Shown here: positions 27,903 to 36,484 of the stretch, piece by piece
Layout of the letters: each line of letters begins with the position of its first letter
Numbering within the stretch: position 1 is the stretch's first letter
From: Roseicyclus marinus
GTDB lineage: Bacteria > Pseudomonadota > Alphaproteobacteria > Rhodobacterales > Rhodobacteraceae
DNA length: 52,202 nt
Direction: 5' to 3'
NCBI RefSeq assembly: GCF_030163795.1
Contig: NZ_JASJOF010000015.1
Span: 1 to 52,202 of the forward strand
Notes under the pieces: generated by a model
What the model saw: the letters and a program-made list of their open reading frames with translations, nothing else
The model's database searches: none
Told to the model about the DNA's origin: nothing
Program-made: the position numbers and the translations under genes

Positions 27903-29110
27903 CAACCGCCCACGAGGGTCGGAGGCGGACCGATCAGCCGATGCAACACGTCGCGCGTCGCGGTGCCAAGGCGCGTGCCGATACCGCCCTGTGCCACATC
28001 CTCGGTCGCAAGCAGCGGGATGCGGTGTTCGATCGCATTCTCGCCCTCGCCCATGCGCACCACCATTTCGCCCAGTTGGTCGCCTGCGGCTATCGGTGCG
28101 GCAAAAGGAGCGGAATAGGTGATTTCCGCAGCCACATCCGCCGTGCCGCTGGCCGGCAACAGCAACGTGAGATCCGTGGCCGGTGCCATGCCGACATCGG
28201 ACGCAGCCCCCATGAAGACGGGCGCGCGAGCCAGTTCCGTTCCGCCGCTCACCACCTGCCGCTCCACGAACTGGCGCAGGGCCCACGTGGTGATGCGTTC
28301 GGCCTCGCGCGCGCGGGCCTCGGCGCTGGGCAGGCCAGTGATGACGAAGGTGACGCGGCGGCTGCCCTGTACCGCCGAACCCACGAGACCATAGCCAGCC
28401 TCGGACGTGTGGCCGGTCTTGAGCCCGTCCGCCCCGATGCCCAACGACAAAAGCGGGTTTCGGTTGAACCGGTTGGCGGGCGAGCGGTTTTCGTAGTCGA
28501 ATTCGGTTTCCGCGAAATAGCGGTAGTACTGTGGATGTTCGGTGATGATCTCTTCGGCCAGAATGCCGAGGTCGCGCATGCTCATCACATGGCCTACGGC
28601 TGGCCAGCCCGAGGCATTCATCAACGTGGTCTGGTCCATCCCCAGTTCCCGCGCGCGGTCGGTGGCAACCCGCGCCCAACCGCCCTCGGTTCCATCGGGG
28701 CTGAGCGCCTCGGCAAGAACGACCGAGGCGTCATTGCCCGAAACGATGATCACGCCGCGGATCAGATCCTCGACCGTTGGACGGTCTGCGGTGTTGAGAA
28801 ACATGGTCGATCCGCCGAAGCTCATGGCATGGGCGCTGACCGGAAGGCGGGTGTCGAGCGCAAGGCGCCCTTCGTCCAGCGCCTCGAAGGTGGTCAAAAG
28901 CACCATGAGTTTGGACATCGAGGCGGGCGGCAGCGGCACCTCGGCATTGTGCGAGAACAGCACCTGCCCGGTTCCATGGTCGATCACATAGGCCGCGGTC
29001 GCCTCTGTCTGGTAGGCTTGCGACAGGGCCGGCCCGGTCGCCAGCACAAAGGACAGCGCCGCCACGAATGCGGCGGCGCGGTGGGTCAGTCGGGTCAGGG
29101 CAGCGTACAT
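27902..29110 (-). CDS. D-alanyl-D-alanine carboxypeptidase
   Basis: A 402-residue penicillin-binding protein of the DacA/DacC/DacF type. The signal peptide is about 1-31. The serine motif SMSK is near 64-67, the SGN motif (VSGNDAS) near 123-125, and KTG (GLKTGHTSEAGYG) near 224-226. The C-terminal domain of about 110 residues (PBP5_C-like) ends without a clear amphipathic anchor. It trims the peptide stems of peptidoglycan in the periplasm. Lies between the SPOR lipoprotein and tmk. Confidence 0.93.
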   Translation of the reverse strand: MYAALTRLTHRAAAFVAALSFVLATGPALSQAYQTEATAAYVIDHGTGQVLFSHNAEVPLPPASMSKLMVLLTTFEALDEGRLALDTRLPVSAHAMSFGGSTMFLNTADRPTVEDLIRGVIIVSGNDASVVLAEALSPDGTEGGWARVATDRARELGMDQTTLMNASGWPAVGHVMSMRDLGILAEEIITEHPQYYRYFAETEFDYENRSPANRFNRNPLLSLGIGADGLKTGHTSEAGYGLVGSAVQGSRRVTFVITGLPSAEARAREAERITTWALRQFVERQVVSGGTELARAPVFMGAASDVGMAPATDLTLLLPASGTADVAAEITYSAPFAAPIAAGDQLGEMVVRMGEGENAIEHRIPLLATEDVAQGGIGTRLGTATRDVLHRLIGPPPTLVGG

Positions 29111-29132
29111 TCCATGTCCTGTGTCTTTGGTT

Positions 29133-30041
29133 TCACCTCGTCACGGGGTAGGCGTCGGCGAACCCCAGATCCCGGACGGTGCGCAGGATCGACGCGCGAT
29201 CCTCTGCCGACTGGGCCGGGCCCACCACAACCCGCCAGAACCGGCGACCGTTGGTGCTTTGGTCGTAGATTGTCGGCACCAAGCCCGCGTTGCGCAAGGC
29301 CTGCCCGGTGTTGTTGGCGTTTTCTTGCACAGAGAAGATGCCGATCTGGACAAAAGCCCGCTCGACCGCCGTGTCGGAGGGCGCCGCGCTTGCGACCGCA
29401 AGGGGCGCGGCCTGCGGAGCAGGAGCGGGGCTTTGCGCCTGTTCTGCCTGCGAAATGGCGGCCGCGGCGGCTGCGATCGGATCACCGATCGGGGTCGCGG
29501 TGATCGCGGGCGTGGCAATGGCGGTGCCTTCGGCGGCGGCCGGCGTCGGTTCGGCCCCCGGGGCTGGCGTGACGACCGGATCCGCGACTTCCTCGCGCCG
29601 CAGGGCGGTGACCTGGATTCGGGTGGGGTCGCCCGCGAGAATGTTGAGAGCGGCCGCCGCATCCGAGGAAATCATCAGATCCGGGCCGGGGCCGTCGATT
29701 TCGCGGCGGAACAGGGCCCCGATGACGAACCGACCATTTTCCTCGTTGCGAATGATGACGCGTTCCGGGTCATCGGCCGAGGGATGCGCAACCCAGACGC
29801 CACCAAGAGACGGGCGACCGTCCCACAGGCCTTCTTCGGTGACTTGGAACACGTCGGGGGCTTCGACGTCGCGTTCGACCAACCGCGTCGCACCGATCGG
29901 TGCCGGCCCGTCGCCCGTGGCGTTGCGGGTGCCGATGTTGGAAAACGGCTGAAAGTCTTCGCCGCAGCCAGTGAGGGCTGCAAGGGCGCATGCGGCAAGT
30001 CCAAGCCGGGCACGCGACGGAATCCTAGGCAATCGGGTCAT
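29133..30041 (-). CDS. SPOR-domain lipoprotein
   Basis: A 302-residue lipoprotein. The lipobox is ALTGC with Cys26. Residues about 30-130 form a small domain with GVWVAHPSADDPERVIIRNEENGRFVIGALFRRE, as in RlpA-type or related envelope proteins. A long Ala/Pro linker follows at about 150-215. The C-terminal SPOR domain, about 225-300, has VQIGIFSVQENANNTGQALRNAGLVP and WRVVVGPAQS, and binds denuded glycan at the division septum. It starts the operon that includes the D,D-carboxypeptidase, consistent with a septal peptidoglycan role. No strong ribosome site precedes the ATG. Confidence 0.85.
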   Translation of the reverse strand: MTRLPRIPSRARLGLAACALAALTGCGEDFQPFSNIGTRNATGDGPAPIGATRLVERDVEAPDVFQVTEEGLWDGRPSLGGVWVAHPSADDPERVIIRNEENGRFVIGALFRREIDGPGPDLMISSDAAAALNILAGDPTRIQVTALRREEVADPVVTPAPGAEPTPAAAEGTAIATPAITATPIGDPIAAAAAAISQAEQAQSPAPAPQAAPLAVASAAPSDTAVERAFVQIGIFSVQENANNTGQALRNAGLVPTIYDQSTNGRRFWRVVVGPAQSAEDRASILRTVRDLGFADAYPVTR

Positions 30042-30261
30042 TTGCTACTCTGTCCGCACTCAATGGGCGCAACGCGCGCCTCAGGTTATTTGGTCCGATG
30101 CCGTCTGCCGGGCACGGTTCCGTTTTGATTGATTGGCACGATACCTTGTTTGAGGCGGTCTGAAAACCCGTTTGCCTCGAGCCGCGCGCCTGTTTGCTGA
30201 CCTGTTGCAGCCGGGCGCATCTTTCAGAATCACGCGCGCCCCCTTACGAGACACGAAGGCC

Positions 30262-30351
30262 GGAGGAGTGGCCGAGCGGTCGAAGGCACCGGTCTTGAAA
30301 ACCGGCGTGCGTGTGAGCGTACCGTGGGTTCGAATCCCACCTCCTCCGCCA
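30262..30351 (+). tRNA. tRNA-Ser (UGA)
   Basis: 90 bases with encoded CCA (30349-30351). The acceptor pair is GGAGGAG with CTCCTCC. The anticodon stem CCGGT/ACCGG has loop CTTGAAA giving anticodon TGA. There is a long variable arm (type II) and a T-arm GTGGGTTCGAATCCCAC. The gene content changes from core to accessory directly downstream, which fits its use as an integration site. Confidence 0.95.
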
Positions 30352-30509
30352 CTACCCTTCCGGCAATGCTTTGATATCTATTTAGTTTCTGTGTCCGCAC
30401 AGGGTACGGGGTATCACGCGGGGTATCATTTGGCTCTGCGGGTAGTCAGGAAGCCGCTCTGATGCATGATCCCGCACGGAAAATAGTGCATGACTTTACC
30501 GGGGGCGAG
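30352..30509. other. Short gap at island edge
   Basis: 158 bases between tRNA-Ser and the FtsH-like gene. Two copies of GGGGTATCA(C/T) lie 14 bases apart near 30409-30430. No integrase gene or full repeat of the tRNA end was found here. Confidence 0.4.
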
Positions 30510-33122
30510 TCACGGCGAAATCGCACTGTTGGGATCGCTTGGGCAGACAGATACTGTTGCTCTCCGGACGCACGTCGTTCCCTCCGATGAGAGCAGATCC
30601 CGAAGCCTGTCACCATCCAGCATCCCGTCTCCGGCAAGTTCCCTTGCCAGCCTCTCGAGCCCCTCTTTCCTGCTGTCCAGCAGGGTCATTGCCCGCTGTT
30701 CCGCGTCCTTTAGCCGACTCTCGACCCGGGTGCGAAGGTCAGCATCAGCGCGCAGCACCCTGTCCACGTCCTTGGGCGCAGCGCGCCAGATCAGCTGTTC
30801 GGTAAGTCCGAAGGTGATTTCCATGGCCGTGGCCAAGTCGGTTGCCTTGGCGAGATCGCTGTCCTCTGCCCCTCCGGCCCCGGCGGAGACCTCGCCAAGG
30901 AATAGCCGTTCTGCGGCGCGGCCGGACATGAGCGTGATGAGCGCTGCGTCCATTTCGGCCTTCGTAGGCGATGTCGAAATGTTCGGGGTTTCCACATAAC
31001 CGCCTGCGGCGTGGATGGCGATCCGCTGCGGCGTTCCAAGGCCGGTGGCGTGGGACGCGATGGCATGTCCGGCTTCATGCACGGCGACCCGCCAGTGGAG
31101 CGCGTCGTCGAGAGGCGGCCTGGTCTCGGCGAGGCTGGCCTCGAGATGGCGCAGCGCGAGGGGTTCGCGCTGCCGCCGGGCCAGTGCGCGGGCACCGCGG
31201 ACGAGGCGGGCGATGTCGGCGCCGGACATGCCGATGCAGAGGCGCGCGAGCGGCGTGAGGTCGGCGTCCGGAAGATCGCGCCCGAGGTGCCACCTGATCG
31301 CGGCAGGCAGCTGGTCGGGGTCGGGATGGCCGAGCGTCAGGAGCTGGTCGAAGCGTCCGGGCCTGCGCAGCGCCGCGTCGATCTTGTGCGGGTAATTCGT
31401 GGCCGCGATGGTCAACACACCTTCCATGCTGTCGAAGCCGTCGAGACACTCCAAAAGGCCTCCGACGACCATGTCGGTCCAGCTGCTATTGTGGTCGTGA
31501 GCGCGGGCGCGGTCGCCCCAGGCGTCAAGTTCATCGAGGAAGATGATGGACGGCGCGGTCTTTGCCGCCTCGGCGAACAGGGCGCGGAGCTCGCGGATGA
31601 CCTCTGACCCACGGGAGCCGCTGGCCTGCAGCTTTGCCAGCGAACTTGCATGGAAGCTGACGCCGGCGTCCTGCTCGATGAGGCGCGCCAGCTCGGTCTT
31701 GCCGCTGCCCGGGGGCCCGTAGAGCAGGAAGCCCCGCGTCACATCTTCCCACGGCAGGCGACCCTGCTGCCAATCCTCGAGATCCGCGCGCAGTTGATCG
31801 ACGGCGTCCCGGACCGGTTGAGGCAGGGGGAAGTCGTGCAGACCCGGGCCGGGCTTGGGGCCGGCGGGCGAGGTCTTCAGCGCCTGCGCGAGGCGGCGCG
31901 CGAGGCTCGGCCCGTCAGGCGACCGGAAGGCGAGAGCGAGCGATGCGAGGGGCAATTCGGCCAAGGCGGCATCCTCCGGCAGGTCATCGGGTCCGAGCTC
32001 CGGGATGTCCGGGCGGATCAGACGGAGGGCGTGGAGCAGGATCTGCCTGTCAAGCGGCGCGAGCGGAATGATCTCGGGCGCCAGCCCTGCAACGGGCTTG
32101 GGCAAGTCGAGCGCCTCGGCGGCGACGAGCGCCACGCTGCGCCCGCGCAAGAGCGCCGTTTGGAGCGGCTCGCGCAGGCCCGGAAAGCTGCCCTTCTGTG
32201 AGGACCCATGTTCCAGCACATCCGCCATCATGTCGATGAAGAGCGCGGGTGCGGACCGCGGCCGATCCGACAGGATGGCCGAGACCACGCCTTCGATGGT
32301 CCTGTCGAGTGCGGCCTCGCCGGTGGCGATCACGGTGATCGCGCCGCGCGCGAGGAGCCGGTCACGGAGGCTTTCCAGCGATCCGAAGGTCTTGGCAAGG
32401 CGGAGCACGGAGAGCGCCGGAAGCATGCGCGGGATCAAGCCCTCCCGCGGGTTGCAGCGCGGGGGGATCGGCAACGTGGACAGGCCCGGGATCTGTTCGG
32501 GGTCGAGCCAGTCGAGGGGGTCCTCGGGCGCGCTCGTGTTCTCGGGGTGATCCCAATCTGGCTCGTCGTCAGAGGACTCCGCAGGCGTGTTCGTGGCGCC
32601 ATCCTCCGGTCTGGCCTGTTCAAGACCGGTTGTCGCCCTCTCGGGCGCACCGGCGGGACGGTCCAGCGGGCGGCCAGCGGCCCCGCCGTCGCCGTCCTGG
32701 CTGTCATGAGTGTCGCCCGCATCTCCCTCCTTCTCTCGATCCGGCAGGTCGTCTGCTGCAGGATCATCCTGCTCATCGTCCATATCGTCGTTGTCCTCTT
32801 CATCTTCCGGCGCGTTTTGGGCCTCATCGAAGGCCCAGAACGCGTGTGTTGGCTCTGCCAACCTGTCGAAGATCTGCTCCGCGTACGCCTGCCAGCCCGC
32901 TGTCGCGGTGGCAGGATCGGGAGCAGAGGAAAGAGACCGCGCAGGCGCGGCATCGGACATGGGCCGCGCAAGCGCGGTGGGGTTTTGGGCCTGCGGCCCA
33001 TGGCTTGGATCAGAAGCAAGGGGTTCGGGGGGCGTGCCCTGCGCCGCAGCGCTCGGACCCGGGGCAGAGGCAGGGACAGGGCTAGTGGCAGGGACAGTGG
33101 CGAGAAGCGGGCGGTGGGTCAT
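30510..33122 (-). CDS. Soluble FtsH-like AAA+ ATPase with M41 peptidase domain
   Basis: An 870-residue protein. The N-terminal about 200 residues are disordered, Pro/Ala-rich then strongly acidic (about 100-125, run of D/E). A region of about 200-400 with VIATGEAALDRTIEGVVSAI follows. The AAA+ domain has Walker A GPPGSGKT (469-476), Walker B IIFLDELDAWG (about 525), and the second-region-of-homology Arg residues in ATNYPHKIDAALRRPGRFDQ. The peptidase domain has the zinc motif HEAGH (682-686) and the third-ligand segment AEDSDLAKATDLA. This is the FtsH order, but with no membrane helix. GGAGG lies 8 bases before the ATG at 33122. The last about 20 residues are divergent. Likely an ATP-driven protease; target unknown. 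Confidence 0.85.
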   Translation of the reverse strand: MTHRPLLATVPATSPVPASAPGPSAAAQGTPPEPLASDPSHGPQAQNPTALARPMSDAAPARSLSSAPDPATATAGWQAYAEQIFDRLAEPTHAFWAFDEAQNAPEDEEDNDDMDDEQDDPAADDLPDREKEGDAGDTHDSQDGDGGAAGRPLDRPAGAPERATTGLEQARPEDGATNTPAESSDDEPDWDHPENTSAPEDPLDWLDPEQIPGLSTLPIPPRCNPREGLIPRMLPALSVLRLAKTFGSLESLRDRLLARGAITVIATGEAALDRTIEGVVSAILSDRPRSAPALFIDMMADVLEHGSSQKGSFPGLREPLQTALLRGRSVALVAAEALDLPKPVAGLAPEIIPLAPLDRQILLHALRLIRPDIPELGPDDLPEDAALAELPLASLALAFRSPDGPSLARRLAQALKTSPAGPKPGPGLHDFPLPQPVRDAVDQLRADLEDWQQGRLPWEDVTRGFLLYGPPGSGKTELARLIEQDAGVSFHASSLAKLQASGSRGSEVIRELRALFAEAAKTAPSIIFLDELDAWGDRARAHDHNSSWTDMVVGGLLECLDGFDSMEGVLTIAATNYPHKIDAALRRPGRFDQLLTLGHPDPDQLPAAIRWHLGRDLPDADLTPLARLCIGMSGADIARLVRGARALARRQREPLALRHLEASLAETRPPLDDALHWRVAVHEAGHAIASHATGLGTPQRIAIHAAGGYVETPNISTSPTKAEMDAALITLMSGRAAERLFLGEVSAGAGGAEDSDLAKATDLATAMEITFGLTEQLIWRAAPKDVDRVLRADADLRTRVESRLKDAEQRAMTLLDSRKEGLERLARELAGDGMLDGDRLRDLLSSEGTTCVRRATVSVCPSDPNSAISP

Positions 33123-33333
33123 GGGCGGAACCTCCGGGGAAAGGGCCAAGGGGCAGGAAGAAAGCAAGGACGGGCGCGAGAGCCCGGCGCGACGGGAGGG
33201 CTCTGGCAGGAGCCCAAGGGAGTCTGGTGAAGGTCTCGGATCAGGCCGCAACATTCGGGATCGGCCGCCTGAACCGAGGGCTTCAGCCGCGACGATCCAG
33301 GATCAGATCGAAAGGCGGATGCCTGATCCGGGA
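33123..33333. other. 211-bp gap, GATC-dense leader
   Basis: No gene seen. The stretch holds the ribosome site of the FtsH-like gene and several short inverted GATC-containing palindromes. Confidence 0.3.
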
Positions 33334-34509
33334 TCATGGCGGGAGCGTGCCGTTACCCGACAGGCTAGCTGGGCCTCCACCGAAGCCCTCATCGGGGTCA
33401 TCTTCATCGTCCTCTCCCCCATCCGGCGCGTCCGATCCCGGATCGGCGGAGGGCTTGCGCCCCGACCGGTTCATGCGCGCTTCGATGCCGTCGAGCACCT
33501 TGTGCAGAACCGGGAGGAGCGTCGGGCAGTAGATCTCGGAGACGACATTGATCTCTCCGACATATGCATCGACCGGGATCACGGCATCCGGGTATCGCTT
33601 CGCGAGCCGCGCGTTGGCTCGACGTTCCTCGGCGCAGGCGGCATGGCCCGTGGGCATGGGCAGAAGGCGCAACAACTCGACCTTAGTTGCGCGCGGCAGC
33701 CCGAGCTGATAGCGGAACCGATGCTCCGGATTGGAACTGTAGCCGAGCTTCAAGACCCTGAGCCCGCTGTCCGGCAGATCAATCTGCGCGAGATAGATGC
33801 AGCTCGGCTTCGACGCCCAGCTCTCGCCACAGCCGCCGCAATCGAGACGCCCGGTCTGCATGTTGGCCCGCGCGATGCGCTGTTCCTGCCCGCAGCCGTG
33901 GCGGTAGATCCGGTAGTTCCGATCGCCGGACGGATCGGGACCGATGAGCCTCCAGCCCTGTGCCTCGGCCTCTTCCGCCTCCCGCGCTGCATGACAGGTC
34001 TCGCAGCGCAACCCGCAGGCACCCGCGGCTGCCCGCTCGATCAGCTCGAACTGCCGGCGCAGGTCATGGCCACAGGGGGCGCGGAACCAGCCATAGACGT
34101 GATCTTCGGGATCACGGGCCAAGAACGCCACCCCCGCAGCCTTGGCCAGATCCCGGATCCGGCGCTCGGCGCAGGCCCCGCAGCGGGGCTCTGCCGTCAT
34201 CAGGGTGTAGACCTTGCTGGCGGTCTGCCCGCCGCAGCTATGGCAGGTCAGCGCCACGTGATACCGATCCCGGATGCGGCGATCGATCCGGAAGCCCTTC
34301 GACGCAGCCACCTGGGCCCAGCGATCCGGGATCGGCGCCGGAAATCCGCGCCAGTCGGCAGCGGCGACATCGCGCGACCGGTGCGGGATATGCAGCGGCA
34401 CGGGGTGATCGGGCGGCTGCACGGAGGAGCCATGCATCAAGGCCGCAGGCGCGGTCAGGGATCCGTGGGATCCGGGATCGGGACTGTTGGGGGGCTTGAA
34501 CTCGGTCAT
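33334..34509 (-). CDS. Zinc-knuckle / GIY-YIG nuclease-family protein
   Basis: A 391-residue protein. Residues about 55-235 contain repeated Cys motifs: CHSCGG...CGACAE, APCGHDL...CETC, HGCGQE...CGGCGE, each spaced about 55-60 residues, which looks like three related treble-clef or zinc-ribbon units. Residues about 237-330 form a GIY-YIG fold of the T5orf172/MUG113 kind: the CIYLAQ strand at 237, KLGYS at 254-258, an R in EHRFRYQL, and a Glu in AEERRANARL. The C-terminal tail is acidic. AGGAGG lies 6 bases upstream of ATG 34509. Metal-dependent DNA cleavage or DNA binding is likely; no homing context is seen. Same strand as the FtsH-like gene, 211 bases upstream of it. Confidence 0.75.
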   Translation of the reverse strand: MTEFKPPNSPDPGSHGSLTAPAALMHGSSVQPPDHPVPLHIPHRSRDVAAADWRGFPAPIPDRWAQVAASKGFRIDRRIRDRYHVALTCHSCGGQTASKVYTLMTAEPRCGACAERRIRDLAKAAGVAFLARDPEDHVYGWFRAPCGHDLRRQFELIERAAAGACGLRCETCHAAREAEEAEAQGWRLIGPDPSGDRNYRIYRHGCGQEQRIARANMQTGRLDCGGCGESWASKPSCIYLAQIDLPDSGLRVLKLGYSSNPEHRFRYQLGLPRATKVELLRLLPMPTGHAACAEERRANARLAKRYPDAVIPVDAYVGEINVVSEIYCPTLLPVLHKVLDGIEARMNRSGRKPSADPGSDAPDGGEDDEDDPDEGFGGGPASLSGNGTLPP

Positions 34510-34628
34510 GGGAAGACCTCCTTGGGGTGTGATCAGGCAAAGGAAGACACGGCCCCGCATCGGCATGCGGCGGGGCAAAACGGGTGAGCAGGCTTGGGGA
34601 AGAGAAACGGGGGCGCTGAGCCGAGCGC
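34510..34628. other. Gap in island operon
   Basis: 119 bases between the helical protein's stop and the GIY-YIG start; carries the strong ribosome site of the latter. No other feature seen. Confidence 0.3.
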
Positions 34629-35186
34629 TCAGAAGGTGGGACCGGTCAGATCAGACGGCGCGGGCGCGTCATGCCCGGGATCTGGGACCTGTGACATGTC
34701 TTCGACCGCGAGATAGGCTTCGAACCGGGAGAGGCCCTGCAGGATCAGCCGGTTCACCACGGGATCGAGACCGGGCAGATCGAGCGCGAGATAGCACATC
34801 GGGGTCTCGATCACGCGCCGCCGCAACCGCGCGACCAGATCGGGATCGGAGGACCGGATCACCTTCCGGATCAGCCGCGCCACCCGGATCAGGGCGATGT
34901 CGCCGGGTGCGCGGGGCGACTTGGCCAACAGCGCCTCGAGAGCGGACAAGGTGTGCGCCAACGCCCGCTCTGCATCCCGGAACCAGGCATCAAGCGCGGG
35001 GTCCGCGCCCGAGAAGCCGATCATGTCCCGATCAGCCGCGATCAGGACATCCATGGCGGTCAGAAGATGGGCGAACCGAAGCGCGATCCGCGAGGGACGG
35101 GTGCGCAGGTTGGCAAGGAGCGGGGCATCGAGGGCCCCCAGGATCGGGAAGCGAATTGCGGGCGGGGTCAGGGTGTGGGTCTGCAT
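34629..35186 (-). CDS. Unrecognised all-helical protein
   Basis: A 185-residue protein I do not recognise. Sequence such as RIALRFAHLLTAMDVLIAADRDMIGF, DAWFRDAERALAHTLSALEALLAK and DIALIRVARLIRKVIRSSDPDLVARLRRRVIE suggests long amphipathic helices and a positive middle. There is no signal peptide and no membrane helix. ATG 35186 has GGAG 7 bases upstream; a longer frame begins at 35252. First gene of the group that continues into the GIY-YIG and FtsH-like genes, so it may be a regulator or partner of them (inference). Confidence 0.65.
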   Translation of the reverse strand: MQTHTLTPPAIRFPILGALDAPLLANLRTRPSRIALRFAHLLTAMDVLIAADRDMIGFSGADPALDAWFRDAERALAHTLSALEALLAKSPRAPGDIALIRVARLIRKVIRSSDPDLVARLRRRVIETPMCYLALDLPGLDPVVNRLILQGLSRFEAYLAVEDMSQVPDPGHDAPAPSDLTGPTF

Positions 35187-35489
35187 GGGTGTCTCCAAGA
35201 AAGCGTGACGACTAGGTAGATTACAGATAGGGGCGATGAACCTAGGCGTCAAGACAAACCGAAGAAAATAATCGGGGTGCTCTGGGAAGGGGCCTTTAAG
35301 GGGGACTCTGTAAAAAGGACGTCGACTTCGGATCAGGTGGGGCAGGGGGATCTTCGGCCGGAAGCGACTGGTTGAGGCCGCCCAGCCGGCGCTTAGGTCT
35401 CAGGTATCCTGCAGGAAGGGCTCGGAGCGCGCTCTGGAACCCCTCTATGTCAGGCTCGGCGGCTACAAAAACCCCTTGGAGCATAAGGA
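35187..35489. other. Gap before repeat zone
   Basis: 303 bases. A minus-strand frame of 91 codons at 35296-35571 extends into the first repeat unit; its composition is Pro/Leu-rich and I do not regard it as a proven gene. Confidence 0.3.
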
Positions 35490-36000
35490 TTAGCCAGCTA
35501 GCAAACGTTTTTGGGCTATCTCGGAGGCCTCCTCCCGCGTTCGGGACCCTGTAAAATGGCGCCTCCGACAAGAGACCGGCTCCTTTAAGGCATCAAGACC
35601 TCCGCCCCAACAAAAGGCTAGCTGACTAGCAAGCGGTTCTCCGCCGGTAAATGGGTGCTCATGATGGTTTGGGAAGCCGCAAGCAGGGCCCTGTTACCAA
35701 CAAACGTCTGATCAAAGGCGAGTAGAACCCAGTCAGAACATAACCTAGTCAGCTAGCAAACGCTTTGGGGCTGTCTCGGAAATCCCCCTTGTGTGCGCGG
35801 GGCGTCGCAAAATTTGGCCTTCGATAAGAGGGCAGGTCGACGAAGGCGGCCGGAACCCCTCTTCGGAAAAATACGTAGTTGACTAGATAACGTGATTGGA
35901 CCCAGAAAGGAGCTCTCCAGCGTGCTCTCCATGTCTCAGAGACCATCCAAGGCCCGAAAACCTGTTGCAATGTGTCGAGCGGGCTAGCATCTGCTGAAGG
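35490..36000. repeat. Four degenerate units, about 128 bp period
   Basis: An 18-bp motif of the form cTAGYYRRCTAGCAAACG occurs at 35490, 35618, 35744 and 35874, i.e. at spacings of 128, 126 and 130 bases. The first and third units are alike over about 90 bases (GGGCTATCTCGGA against GGGCTGTCTCGGA, then a shared GTAAAATGG-like segment); the second and fourth resemble each other more weakly. A short minus-strand frame at 35296-35571 and the tail of another at 35749 both read a RDSPK(T/A)FAS peptide across the units, so the repeat may be a decayed coding piece or an iteron-like array. Confidence 0.6.
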
Positions 36001-36052
36001 GATCAAGCCGGGCTCTTCAACCTGGCAGGCACCATGAAACGGGGGCAGGGCG

Positions 36053-36484
36053 ATGAGTGACGATATCAAGCAGCAGGAAACCCTCGATCTTCTGACCCTG
36101 GTCTCTCGCGCCAGCGCGCGCGAGGCCGCGGAGGCGCTCCGCGCGAGCGGCCTAACACTGGCCCAGTTCTCGCTCCTGGATCTGATCGAAAAGGAGGGGA
36201 TCCGCTTCCCCACAGCGCTGGCTCGGAAACTCGACATCGAGAGCAGCACGATGGCGGCCATCCTCAAGCGGGCGGAGCGTGACGGCCTCGTTCTGCGAAG
36301 CCCGGATCCCAAGGACGCGCGCGGCATCGTGGTGGAGGTGACTGAACAGGGCAGGGGGCTTCTACCGGAGGCCCGCCGTGCGCTAGCCGCGGTTGAACAG
36401 AAGTTGACGAAAGACATCGACGCTCAAGATCTCGAGTCGGCCAGAACGGCCATGCAGGCGATGTTGCTCAACCTCAGAAAGTGA
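36053..36484 (+). CDS. MarR-family regulator
   Basis: A 143-residue winged-helix protein with the MarR layout: long helices at both ends for dimer contact, LTLAQFSLLDLIEKEG, FPTALARKLDIESSTMAAILKRAERDGLVLRSPDPKDARGIVVEVTEQG (recognition helix and wing). Such proteins usually respond to phenolic ligands or oxidants and repress neighbours. Its nearest upstream neighbour is the repeat zone, and its downstream gap lacks a gene; no obvious target. Confidence 0.9.
   Translation: MSDDIKQQETLDLLTLVSRASAREAAEALRASGLTLAQFSLLDLIEKEGIRFPTALARKLDIESSTMAAILKRAERDGLVLRSPDPKDARGIVVEVTEQGRGLLPEARRALAAVEQKLTKDIDAQDLESARTAMQAMLLNLRK

Noticed and set aside
27903-28679. Long N-terminal extension of tmk
   Set aside because: The open frame overlaps the carboxypeptidase gene completely; the normal tmk start at 27902 fits the family.
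30352-30509. Possible integrase or att repeat just after tRNA-Ser
   Set aside because: No recombinase motifs in any frame, and no second copy of the tRNA 3' end was found within the window.
33220-35190. High density of GATC sites in the island operon
   Set aside because: GATC is frequent in this genome's core genes too (for example in carA), as expected from its base and codon use, so the density does not stand out enough.
35296-35571. 91-codon minus-strand ORF
   Set aside because: It runs into the repeat unit and has low-complexity Pro/Leu-rich sequence; kept only as part of the repeat observation.
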